Assembly (NCBI GenBank): GCA_964565945.1
Contig: CAZMGY010000015.1
Span: 1 to 64,000, forward strand
Source of the DNA: CAZMGY01 sp964565945 [NCBI: uncultured bacterium]
GTDB taxonomy: Bacteria > GCA-001730085
Reading direction: 5' to 3'
Length of the DNA stretch: 64,000 bases
Shown here piece by piece: positions 33,568-41,624 of the stretch. Every line of letters begins with the position of its first letter. Position 1 is the stretch's first letter. The position numbers and the translations under genes are program-made. The notes beneath the pieces were generated by a model that saw only the letters and a list, made by a program, of their open reading frames with translations, was not told the origin of the DNA and did no database searches.

Positions 33568-35311
33568 AACTTTCTTGATCCATCTTTTGATATCTCCATG
33601 TATCCCGATAAACACCAGGTTGAGCTATCAATGTTTCATGCGTTCCTTGAGCCGCAACTTTCCCATGTTCAATCACTAAAATGTGCTCACAACGCATTAA
33701 AGCACTCACGCGATGCGAAACAATCACTTTGGTCGCCTCGGTGTTGTGACCATACAAACGTTCGATAAGCTCTTTTTCGGTTTTGTGATCAACAGCTGAA
33801 AGAATATCATCCAAAATCAAAAAAGCGTAAGGTTTAAAAAGAGCTCGCGCTAAAGCAATGCGATTACGTTGCCCTCCCGACAAAATCACACCTTTTTCAC
33901 CAACCAAGGTCTGATACCCTTGCGGAAATATGTTAATATCTTTGTCGACACAAGCTAAATGAGCCATATCTTGACTGCGCTGATCACGCAAAACAGCACC
34001 TTCGACATCGGCAAAAGCAATATTATCAACAATGCTTTCGGAAAAAAGAAAACTCGATTGAGGTACATACGACAACATCTTACGATAGCTTTGCAACGGC
34101 CATGTTTCGATGGAGTGACCATTCACAAACACCGTATCTCGAGGCGCTTTTTCAACCCCAGCCAAAAGTTGTGCCAAAACACTCTTTCCTGAGCCAGTAG
34201 TTCCAAATATCCCCAAACTATGCCCTGGAGACAATTGAAAAGACACATTTTTCAAAATAGGTGGCCCATTGTCTTCAAAAGAAAAGGACAGATTTTTCAC
34301 CTCTAAGCCGACCGTATTGGAAGGTTGCAAGCTGTAATCAGTCAAAGGAGAATCTTGAACTTCGGGACTTTCGTCCATAATGGACTGAATCCGCTTAAGC
34401 GAAGCGCGACCTCTTTGAACTATATGACTGATCCAAGCAAAAGCCGCCGTCGGCCAAGCCAGCATATACAAATAAGCCGAAATGGCCACAAATTCGCCCA
34501 GGGTCAACTGCCGTTCAATCACCATCCGACCACCAATAATAAATAAAAAGAATTGCCCCAAACTGCTGATAATACCGATAAAAGGAAACATCTGCGCCCG
34601 AATTCGGCAAACTTTGAGATGATTGCGCTCGTACGCCAAATTTTCCTCTTCGAACGCTTGTTGAACACCTTCTTCGGCCGCAAAGCTTTTGATAATGCGA
34701 ACACCCCCCAAAGCCTCCACAATAAAATGCGTCAGATCCCCCAATCGCTGCTGAGTTCGTGCCGTGTAACGGTACAAATTTTTGGCCAAACGCAAAATTA
34801 TAAGCATCACAATTGGAATCGGACTCATCACAATCAACATAAGACCTAAATCCATCAACTGCATTTGATAAAAAACAAAAGAATACACCAAAAAAGTGTT
34901 CACAACATGCAACACCGCAAGGCCAACCATCAAACGAATATTGTTAATATCGTTCAACATACGCGACATCAGATCACCAATCGAAATGCGACGAAAAAAA
35001 GACTGCGGCAACTGCATCAGTTGATGATAAACATCTTTGCGAAGCTCATACTCGACATAACGACCAGGATAAAAAACTAAAATGCGCGACAAAGTGCGCA
35101 CCACTAACACACCTAAAGCCAAACCAATAATACTGCCAATCATAGTCACTAAAGAGCCGTCACCCTCAGTTACCGTCGCAAAGACATTAATCACATCTTT
35201 CACCTTAAGGGAAATAAGAATCGTCAAATAGTTGGTCAGAATAAGACACAAAAACCCCAAAACAAAATAGGACCAATGCTTTAGCAAATACTGTTTCAAA
35301 AAAGATGTCAC
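33560..35311 (-). CDS. ABC exporter half-transporter with degenerate Walker B
   Basis: A 583-aa exporter half. The NBD has Walker A FGTTGSGKSVLAQLLAG and a canonical signature LSGGQRNRIALARAL. Walker B reads AFLILDDILSAVD, with Asp where the catalytic Glu should be, as in YheI/BmrC-type partners. Paired with the next gene, one ATP site is expected to be consensus and the other degenerate. GTG start with GGGAG 6 nt upstream; 3 bp after the U32 gene. Confidence 0.9.
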   Translation of the reverse strand: MTSFLKQYLLKHWSYFVLGFLCLILTNYLTILISLKVKDVINVFATVTEGDGSLVTMIGSIIGLALGVLVVRTLSRILVFYPGRYVEYELRKDVYHQLMQLPQSFFRRISIGDLMSRMLNDINNIRLMVGLAVLHVVNTFLVYSFVFYQMQLMDLGLMLIVMSPIPIVMLIILRLAKNLYRYTARTQQRLGDLTHFIVEALGGVRIIKSFAAEEGVQQAFEEENLAYERNHLKVCRIRAQMFPFIGIISSLGQFFLFIIGGRMVIERQLTLGEFVAISAYLYMLAWPTAAFAWISHIVQRGRASLKRIQSIMDESPEVQDSPLTDYSLQPSNTVGLEVKNLSFSFEDNGPPILKNVSFQLSPGHSLGIFGTTGSGKSVLAQLLAGVEKAPRDTVFVNGHSIETWPLQSYRKMLSYVPQSSFLFSESIVDNIAFADVEGAVLRDQRSQDMAHLACVDKDINIFPQGYQTLVGEKGVILSGGQRNRIALARALFKPYAFLILDDILSAVDHKTEKELIERLYGHNTEATKVIVSHRVSALMRCEHILVIEHGKVAAQGTHETLIAQPGVYRDTWRYQKMDQESYG

Positions 35312-35314
35312 GCC

Positions 35315-36532
35315 TCACTCCCTTTCTAACAACAAAGACTGAGGGACCACACGGGGTGTCCAGGGTAATTTCACAAGTTCTCCAGCTTCCACACAACCCA
35401 CTTGTGTTTCATTTAAAAGTTTTATCTCTTGAATGTCAACCAAACATTCGCGATTCTCAGGTGTGCGATACAGTGCTTTCGTCCCCTGTTGAAGTAACGA
35501 ACGCACCTCAACAACAACACACTTGCCTTTAACCACGTCGACCACACGAGCCAAAACCTTTCCCCCACGCAAGGCAACGCCTCGTCGTTTGACATAGTCG
35601 GTCCGATTGGCCAAGAAAAACCCTGCTTTGAACGGGCGCTGGGCTGTGTCTTGTAACTTTGATAAAGACAAGGGGCGCATGCGATAAATATCTTGACCTA
35701 AACGCATCAAGGCCTCTGCTTCATAACGATAAACCTCCAGAGCTGCCACCATATAGTCCAAGGACTTTCCTCTCGCATCAATCAGCCAAGAATCCAATTG
35801 TAGGTCCATGAGTTGAGGCATGTATTTGAGCAAACAGCGATCCGCCCAAAAATACATAAAGTGACCATGGGGATTATCATAAAAAGGAAAAGGTCGTCCA
35901 TCTCGCGTTGTGTCGTAAGCAACTTTATACATCACGGGCGCCAAAGTATCAGGATCATCATCAGACGCAGCTATTTGTCCAACCATCAAACGTCGGTAGG
36001 TATATTGAATCAGCAAAGGACCTTGAACTTGAAGCTCCCAAGGCCCCTCGACCTTAAGCATCACCTCTTTCATTCCCTCATAAGTCATTTCATTGGTGAA
36101 CGTTTGCTGAAATACCCCTTGCCTCTTAAAAAACCTTAAACTCTCATGATTGTTATTGCCTGTTTCGGTGGCCAAATGAATCACAAACTCGGGCGCATGC
36201 TGCTTAAACCAGCCAATAAGGCCCGGGTCCTGAATCCTCACCGTACTTATCTTAGCCTTACGAAGACTGTCCCTCATAGCCTTCAACAGGGGTGTATGTT
36301 TAAGGTGAATCATCACATCACAGTTGAAGCATAATTCAATATCGGATCGAATTTCGCGGGCCTGCTCGGCCAAGGTCACCGCTTTATCAAAATGAAGCAA
36401 AGAAAAATCATCGCTATAAGAACGAACCGATAACTTAGAGTCTTCGATAATAAGGCGATCAGCACCAGCCTCTAAAGCTTTTTTAAGCTGATCAACCGTT
36501 GCAATAAATGTTGTGAGTAAAGGTATCCGCAT
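35315..36532 (-). CDS. U32-family protein lacking the U32 signature
   Basis: A 405-aa protein from ATG 36532 (MRIPLLTTFIATVDQLKKALEAGADRLIIED), a U32-type TIM-barrel start with AGGGA just upstream. It lacks the ExFxxGSMC...GKC motif and the four-Cys cluster of its neighbour. It keeps barrel-like text (FVIHLATETGNNNHESLRFFKRQGV and WELQVQGPLLIQYTYRRLM) and a C-terminal beta domain. It resembles the second member of the U32 pairs that make 5-hydroxyuridine in tRNA or hydroxylate quinones (TrhP1/2, UbiU/V). A role as partner of the 36.5-37.8 kb protein is inference. Confidence 0.65.
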   Translation of the reverse strand: MRIPLLTTFIATVDQLKKALEAGADRLIIEDSKLSVRSYSDDFSLLHFDKAVTLAEQAREIRSDIELCFNCDVMIHLKHTPLLKAMRDSLRKAKISTVRIQDPGLIGWFKQHAPEFVIHLATETGNNNHESLRFFKRQGVFQQTFTNEMTYEGMKEVMLKVEGPWELQVQGPLLIQYTYRRLMVGQIAASDDDPDTLAPVMYKVAYDTTRDGRPFPFYDNPHGHFMYFWADRCLLKYMPQLMDLQLDSWLIDARGKSLDYMVAALEVYRYEAEALMRLGQDIYRMRPLSLSKLQDTAQRPFKAGFFLANRTDYVKRRGVALRGGKVLARVVDVVKGKCVVVEVRSLLQQGTKALYRTPENRECLVDIQEIKLLNETQVGCVEAGELVKLPWTPRVVPQSLLLERE

Positions 36533-36536
36533 ATCC

Positions 36537-37760
36537 CTAAACAGCTTTTTTATGGACATGGGGATCTAACACATAGACAATATAGGCAGGCCAAGCCTCT
36601 TCACTCGGAAGATAAACAAGCGAGTTAGGTTTCGCCAAAGCCACTCTCTGACCGCAGATATCGTATAGAGACGTCAAGCTATAGCTGACCTCTGCCCCAT
36701 CGGGTGTCAACAAGATCAGTTGATCTTGTTCTGTGAATGGAAACCGAACTTCAAGTAATAGACCTTTGTCGGGATCGTAAGAACGAACCATACCCGCATA
36801 CTGCCAACCCCGCACATAGCCCCCTTGCTCATAGTGCAAGGACTCACCAAAAGCACGCTGATCCAAATTCCCCTGAGTAAATGTCCGGTTGGAAATTCGA
36901 GACAACTGTTCCTCATAGCAAGAAGCATCCCACTCCTCCAGGCGTCCTTGTTGAAATAACTCCCAACAATGATCGAGGGCCTTGCGATAAATCCGACAGG
37001 CCTGTGCAACATAAAGCGGTGACTTCATCCGCCCTTCAAGCTTAAGAGAATCCAAGCCTGAACGCAAAATGTCTGGTAACAATCTGACCGCCATAAGGTC
37101 ACGAGCATTCATAATATAGCTGTTACTTTCGAGCTCTTGCGTTTGAGCATCATGAACCTGGTAAGCATAACGACAGCTGTGAACACAGCCCCCTCGGTTA
37201 GAGTCTCGTCCTGCCGTATAATTAGAAATAGTGCACTTTCCAGAGTAACTCGTGCACATCGAACCGTGAACAAAAGTTTCCAACTCAATAGGCACATTAT
37301 TATGAATATACTGCGTTTCCGTTAAAGACACTTCACGCGCCAAAATCACACGTTTCGCTCCCGCTTCGGCCCACATACGTGCATGAAAAGCATTGGTCAC
37401 ACTGGCTTGTGTCGACACATGCAAAGGAATTGAGGTGACTTTTTTAGCCACCGAAAACAAACCCGCATCCGACACAATCAGCGCATCTGGACCAATGGCA
37501 TCCAAACGTTTAAGACACTCTTGCAAAGATTGCATCTCATGATAATGCGGCATAGCGTTCATCGCCACATAGATTTTTTTGCCACGATCATGGGCATAGA
37601 CCACCGCTTGATTTAATTCATCATAACTTAAATTATCAGAACCTTGGCGCAAACCGTACTGAGGAACCCCAACATAGACCGCATCAGCACCGTAAGTTAA
37701 GGCCACCTTAAGCTTGGCTAAATTACCAGCCGGAGCCAAAATTTCTGGCTTTGCAAGCAT
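36537..37760 (-). CDS. Peptidase U32 family protein (TrhP-like)
   Basis: A 407-aa U32 protein. N-terminus: PEILAPAGNLAKLKVALTYGADAVYVG. The PROSITE U32 signature is intact near residue 165: ELETFVHGSMCTSYSGKCTISNY. Two further cysteines follow in GGCVHSCRY, making the probable [4Fe-4S] ligand set, then LKLEGRMKSPLYVA. Characterised members (TrhP, UbiU/V, RlhA) do prephenate- or oxygen-independent hydroxylation of tRNA, quinone or rRNA rather than proteolysis. By architecture and pairing, tRNA ho5U34 synthesis is my first guess. It lies 21 bp after a Fe-S carrier gene. Confidence 0.85.
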   Translation of the reverse strand: MLAKPEILAPAGNLAKLKVALTYGADAVYVGVPQYGLRQGSDNLSYDELNQAVVYAHDRGKKIYVAMNAMPHYHEMQSLQECLKRLDAIGPDALIVSDAGLFSVAKKVTSIPLHVSTQASVTNAFHARMWAEAGAKRVILAREVSLTETQYIHNNVPIELETFVHGSMCTSYSGKCTISNYTAGRDSNRGGCVHSCRYAYQVHDAQTQELESNSYIMNARDLMAVRLLPDILRSGLDSLKLEGRMKSPLYVAQACRIYRKALDHCWELFQQGRLEEWDASCYEEQLSRISNRTFTQGNLDQRAFGESLHYEQGGYVRGWQYAGMVRSYDPDKGLLLEVRFPFTEQDQLILLTPDGAEVSYSLTSLYDICGQRVALAKPNSLVYLPSEEAWPAYIVYVLDPHVHKKAV

Positions 37761-37781
37761 ATCGACACCTGAAAAAACGGG

Positions 37782-38357
37782 TTAAAAATTAAACGACGTC
37801 CCACAACCACACGAACCTGTGGCATTAGGATTTTGGAATTTAAAGCCACTCTCCATCATCGTGCTGGTGTAATGAATTTCTAAACCATTCAACAAGGGAG
37901 CACTATCTTTTTCGACAAAAATTTTAAGACCTTCATTTTGAATCACAAAGTCATCCGTTTCTGGTTCGGCAATAAACTTCATGTCATACGAAGCTCCAGC
38001 ACAGCCCCCAGCCACAACAGCTAAACGCAAACCTTGATTTTGGTCATCTTCTTGACTTAAAAGATGCCTCATCCGCTCCAAGCCTTCAATGGTGATTGTG
38101 ATTGAAAAAGCAGGACTCGAACCTTGAGTAGTCTCATTTTCGGAAATGCTTTGGTTCAATTCAGCAATCATAGCATCCAAAACATCTTCACCCAAACCAT
38201 GGCCCAAGACACCTTGTTCCAAGGTTTCAAACGTGCTGGCATGACAACCCACACAGTGTAAACCATAACTCTCCATAGCATTAGCCAGCTGTTGTGCGTG
38301 TTTAGGGAAACAACTCAACACATCCCCAATAGTCATCTGACGATTAATTTCATTCAT
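37782..38357 (-). CDS. DUF1858 fused to A-type iron-sulfur carrier (IscA/ErpA-like)
   Basis: A 191-aa two-domain protein. Residues 5-70 match DUF1858, the hybrid-cluster-associated redox disulfide domain (MTIGDVLSCFPKHAQQLANA ... GLHCVGCHASTFETLEQGV), with a CVGC motif. Residues 84-191 are an A-type carrier (ITIEGLERMRHLL, VVAGGCAGASYDMKF and a C-terminal GSCGCGTSF), with the three cluster cysteines kept. The fusion joins a likely redox-active disulfide or metal site to cluster delivery. It precedes two U32 genes, the likely Fe-S client. Confidence 0.88.
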   Translation of the reverse strand: MNEINRQMTIGDVLSCFPKHAQQLANAMESYGLHCVGCHASTFETLEQGVLGHGLGEDVLDAMIAELNQSISENETTQGSSPAFSITITIEGLERMRHLLSQEDDQNQGLRLAVVAGGCAGASYDMKFIAEPETDDFVIQNEGLKIFVEKDSAPLLNGLEIHYTSTMMESGFKFQNPNATGSCGCGTSFNF

Positions 38358-38384
38358 ACTCTTAAACTCCTTTAAAACAGTTTG

Positions 38385-38414
38385 ATTGTATCACTAAACG
38401 AACCTCTCATCCAA
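38385..38414 (-). promoter_or_regulatory. Promoter of the DUF1858-IscA gene
   Basis: Minus strand TTGGAT (38414-38409), 18-nt spacer, TACAAT (38390-38385) preceded by TGA, i.e. an extended -10. It lies 28 nt before the ATG and separates this gene from gshB. Confidence 0.5.
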
Positions 38415-38551
38415 GTTCCTTCAATAAAAACTATCCATTTGATACATATAAATATATTTTATTTTTTTTGTGCCATGTCCTTGTGGCTACGTCTGCCACT
38501 TCTAGACATTAAAATAATTAACCATAGCATTCAATAATTTGGTGAAACAAT

Positions 38552-39493
38552 CTAGCTAGAATGGATTTGATCCCAAAAATCTAACACCTTTGTTTCTAAC
38601 GATGTGCCGTTAAGACGATTCATTTCTCGAAGGCACGTCGGAGAAGTTACATTAACCTCTATCAGCTTATCCCCGATAAAATCAAGGCCAACAAAATGCA
38701 AACCTAAGTGTTGCATATATGGCTTAAGTTGCTCCACAATATAGTTTTCCCCATCCGAAACCCCACAAGACAAAGCCTCGCCTCCAGCCATCAAATTGTT
38801 ACGTGGATCTCCGCTTGTGTTTTTGCGCAGAACCGCTCCAAGAATATCTCCATTCAAAAGCAATACACGTTTGTCGCCCTCTTTGGCCGCTTCCAAATAT
38901 TCTTGAACAATCACTGGACGTGTTCCCGCTCGGCTCAAAAGTTCAAACAATGTTTTCCGATTCACATCTAATCGATCAACAACGCAAACACCTTGGCCCC
39001 CAAAACTATCATAAGGTTTAAGCACCACTCGTGTATTTTTCTCCAAAAAATGACTATAGGCTTGCAAAGAAGACGTAACCAATGTCTGGGGCGTTAAGTC
39101 GCTTAACTGGGTGACCCACAGTTTTTCATTCACCGTACGGATCCCTGTCGAATTATTGCTCACCAGAACTTTGTCTTGGACTATATCAAGTAGCCAGGTG
39201 TTGCGCAAATAGGTTTCATCAAACGGCGGGTCTTTGCGAATCACCAGCACATCTACTTCGTTAGCTGTTAAAGATATTGTTTCTCGATCAACATCCAAAG
39301 TCCAATTTTCGCTCACAACAACATGCTGAACACCAAACAACAGCTGCCCTCCAACCACACTTAATCCGTTAGATGATAAATAATACACTGGATAACCACG
39401 ATTTTGCGCCTCTTTCATAAAAGCCAAACCCGTATCTTTGCGCGGATGTAACGATTCGGGAGAATCAATCCAAAACACATACGTCTTCATCAT
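38552..39493 (-). CDS. gshB: Glutathione synthetase
   Basis: Joins glycine to gamma-glutamylcysteine. The 313-aa bacterial ATP-grasp GshB has VLVIRKDPPFDETYLRNTWLLD, SNNSTGIRTVNEKLW, VVLKPYDSFGGQGV, VIVQEYLEAAKEGDKRVLLLNGDILGAVLRK and LHFVGLDFIGDKLIEVNVTSPTCLREMN, all hallmarks. The ribosome site AGGGA precedes a double ATG. It starts 8 bp after gshA, so the glutathione pathway is one operon. Confidence 0.95.
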   Translation of the reverse strand: MMKTYVFWIDSPESLHPRKDTGLAFMKEAQNRGYPVYYLSSNGLSVVGGQLLFGVQHVVVSENWTLDVDRETISLTANEVDVLVIRKDPPFDETYLRNTWLLDIVQDKVLVSNNSTGIRTVNEKLWVTQLSDLTPQTLVTSSLQAYSHFLEKNTRVVLKPYDSFGGQGVCVVDRLDVNRKTLFELLSRAGTRPVIVQEYLEAAKEGDKRVLLLNGDILGAVLRKNTSGDPRNNLMAGGEALSCGVSDGENYIVEQLKPYMQHLGLHFVGLDFIGDKLIEVNVTSPTCLREMNRLNGTSLETKVLDFWDQIHSS

Positions 39494-39501
39494 TAATCCC
39501 T

Positions 39502-40749
39502 TTAAGCTTGCGCCATAAGTATTTCTTGAATTTCTTGGTAAGCCGCGATGCCCGCTAAGCGAGCCAAAATTTTATATTTTTCAAGGTTCTCTGCCTTGTG
39601 ATCCAAATAACAATTCTGCTCGCAGCGTTCCCGATGCGCATGATCACCCTCAGCACAAATTTTACGAAAACACATGCCTTGGGCATTCAAATTTTGCCGA
39701 TCATTCTTATCGCCATGGACACGATAAAAAGCACCTATAAAACAATTATTCAGTTGGTACAAACACACCTCACTAGTTTTTCCCTCAACCTCTAAAGCCG
39801 AAGGAACTCCCTCTTGCAACAAGAACTGATCAATCACCCTTGCACTTTTGCCTTTGTGCATCTTGTTTCGCATCTTGCGATTAAAATCAATAATCTCTTG
39901 GGGCTCTTCAATTGCTTGAACACCCATACCATAGGTTCCATAATCAGCTTTTAAAAAAAGAAAGGGTTTCTGCGTAATTCCATACTCGTCATACTTCGTT
40001 TGGATTTCTTGCAAAAGGGCTTCCGCCTCTTGAGCAATTCGATGACGATCATCAAAATTATTAATATCCACCCGCTCACAAACACGAAACAAACAGGAAT
40101 GGAGCCAAGGATCTAACCCTTGCTCACGTGTAAAGTTGGCTACCACCTCGTTCATATGAGCAAAGTGGCTCGATTTACGTCGCACATGCCAGCCCGCCAT
40201 TAACGAAGGATAAATCGGCAAATCTAAATTCAGCAATGACTGTGGAATACCCTCAATCAAATCATTATTCACAATCACCAAATCAACATCGTCACGGCCT
40301 TTTTTTTGACACTCAACAAAAGCATCTAAAGGATACACCTGAAGCGTGTCTCCCAAAGCCGTCGTTAACTCCAGTTTCGAAATATTCTCACAAAAAACTT
40401 CAGGCTCAACCACTAAGGGAGCCACCACTTTAACGTGATAACCTGCTTTTTCGATTAATTGCTGCAAGCTAAACACATTTTGCAAATACCAAGCATTCCG
40501 TGTATGCTCCTCGGCCACAATTACAACACTTTGACAATGAGGATGTTTGGACTCAATCGCCTCTCGAAAAATTAAACTTGCTTCATCCAGACTAAGACCA
40601 CACAAATTATTAAAACCCGCTGGAAACAGATTGGTGTCCACCACAGCCATCTTAAAACCAGCATCACGAATATCAACTGATGTGCACAAGGGCACTCCCT
40701 CCAATTCTTGCTGACTCAGCCACTCTTCTGTGCGTGTTTGATCATTCAT
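39502..40749 (-). CDS. gshA: Glutamate-cysteine ligase, Acidithiobacillus-type
   Basis: Makes gamma-glutamylcysteine. It is not the E. coli GshA type. Text such as VVDTNLFPAGFNNLCGLS, IVAEEHTRNAWYLQNV, VNNDLIEGIP, YPSLMAGWHVRRKSSHF, FLFLKADYGTYGMGVQAI and FIGAFYRVHGDKNDRQNLNAQGM fits the roughly 430-aa GshA group first named from Acidithiobacillus. I start at ATG 40749 (415 aa), because the longer frame back to 40836 would run through the promoter and operator. gshB follows after 8 bp. Confidence 0.88.
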   Translation of the reverse strand: MNDQTRTEEWLSQQELEGVPLCTSVDIRDAGFKMAVVDTNLFPAGFNNLCGLSLDEASLIFREAIESKHPHCQSVVIVAEEHTRNAWYLQNVFSLQQLIEKAGYHVKVVAPLVVEPEVFCENISKLELTTALGDTLQVYPLDAFVECQKKGRDDVDLVIVNNDLIEGIPQSLLNLDLPIYPSLMAGWHVRRKSSHFAHMNEVVANFTREQGLDPWLHSCLFRVCERVDINNFDDRHRIAQEAEALLQEIQTKYDEYGITQKPFLFLKADYGTYGMGVQAIEEPQEIIDFNRKMRNKMHKGKSARVIDQFLLQEGVPSALEVEGKTSEVCLYQLNNCFIGAFYRVHGDKNDRQNLNAQGMCFRKICAEGDHAHRERCEQNCYLDHKAENLEKYKILARLAGIAAYQEIQEILMAQA

Positions 40750-40807
40750 ATTTTGATACTTATCCTTGTCGCTTTTACGGTCTTTAGGCTCACTATACAG
40801 AATTTTT

Positions 40808-40836
40808 ACTATATCGCAACTTGACTGATCAGTCAA
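40808..40836 (-). promoter_or_regulatory. gshA: gshA-gshB promoter
   Basis: Minus strand TTGACT (40836-40831), 17-nt spacer, TATAGT (40813-40808). The -35 is one end of the 16-bp palindrome at 40821-40836. The leader to the ATG is about 50 nt. Confidence 0.75.
40821..40836. promoter_or_regulatory. TetR-type operator shared by gshA and tetR
   Basis: TTGACTGATCAGTCAA is a perfect 16-bp palindrome. Each half carries the TTGACT -35 of one of the two divergent promoters. Its form is like known TetR-family operators such as the NemR box (TAGACC-N4-GGTCTA-like). Binding of the adjacent TetR would block both promoters. Confidence 0.8.
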
Positions 40837-40849
40837 ATTTGTTTATTAT
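40821..40849 (+). promoter_or_regulatory. tetR promoter
   Basis: TTGACT (40821-40826), 17-nt spacer, TATTAT (40844-40849). It mirrors the gshA promoter exactly: both use a -35 in the same palindrome and a 17-nt spacer. Confidence 0.75.
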
Positions 40850-40872
40850 TCAAAAATACAAGGAGAAAAAAC

Positions 40873-41511
40873 ATGAGCACTAATATCTCACTAACCAAAC
40901 AACGTCTGATTGACACCGCTATTGATCTTATTTGGCAAAATAGCTACAGCTCGGTGAGTGTCAATGGAATCTGCAAAGAAGCTAACATTAAAAAAGGCAG
41001 CTTCTACCATTTTTTTCCATCCAAAGTGGATCTGGCATTGGCCGTTATCGACCAATATTTTGACTACAAAAGACAACTTATGGATGCAATGTTTTCAGCT
41101 TCAATTCCTCCACTCAATCGCTTTTACAATTTAATTGATCATATCTATAACACACAAAAAGAAACCTTGGAAAAATATGGAAAAGTCTGCGGATGCCCTC
41201 TCACCATTTTGGGATCAGAAATGACAGGCCAAGAAGAACGGATCCGTTCCAAAGTTGATTTTGTTTTTATCACACTCCAAAAGTATTACGAAACAGCCAT
41301 TCGAGATCTTGTAGGACAAGGCGATCTCCCTCCTGACACTAACGTAACAGCAATCGTCGGACATTTGAATGCCTATGTATTAGGGCAAGTCACACTGGCA
41401 CGCATATACAATTCGCTCGAAACGCTTGAACAAGAATTAACACCCAGAGTCATGCATATTTTGGGATTATCCAAAGAAACATCATCTCTTTACCAACTGG
41501 TCAACTTATAA
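40873..41511 (+). CDS. TetR-family regulator, NemR-like, of glutathione synthesis
   Basis: A 212-aa TetR repressor. The HTH is at residues 28-50 (SVNGICKEANIKKGSFYHFFPSK). In the ligand domain, VCGCPLTILGSEM carries Cys106 and Cys108; Cys108 lines up by eye with the electrophile/hypochlorite-sensing Cys106 of E. coli NemR (SGCLTVKLSAEV). AGGAG lies 7 nt before the ATG. It is divergent from gshA with a shared operator. I infer autorepression and control of glutathione synthesis by reactive electrophiles. Confidence 0.88.
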   Translation: MSTNISLTKQRLIDTAIDLIWQNSYSSVSVNGICKEANIKKGSFYHFFPSKVDLALAVIDQYFDYKRQLMDAMFSASIPPLNRFYNLIDHIYNTQKETLEKYGKVCGCPLTILGSEMTGQEERIRSKVDFVFITLQKYYETAIRDLVGQGDLPPDTNVTAIVGHLNAYVLGQVTLARIYNSLETLEQELTPRVMHILGLSKETSSLYQLVNL

Positions 41512-41624
41512 AGAAAGAGACCTCGCCAAGGAATGTATTTCGGATGAACCGACTTAACGTATCTCGATACCTACGCCGTAGCAAGCAAAAGTATTGTTCG
41601 TCTTTATACGTCCTTAGGTGTTTA

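Noticed and set aside
38485-38507. GTGGC/GCCAC hairpin after gshB as a terminator
   Set aside because: The stem is only 5 bp and no T-run follows immediately on the minus strand.
40750-40836. TTG-initiated extension of gshA
   Set aside because: It would translate through the gshA promoter and operator, and family N-termini fit the ATG at 40749.
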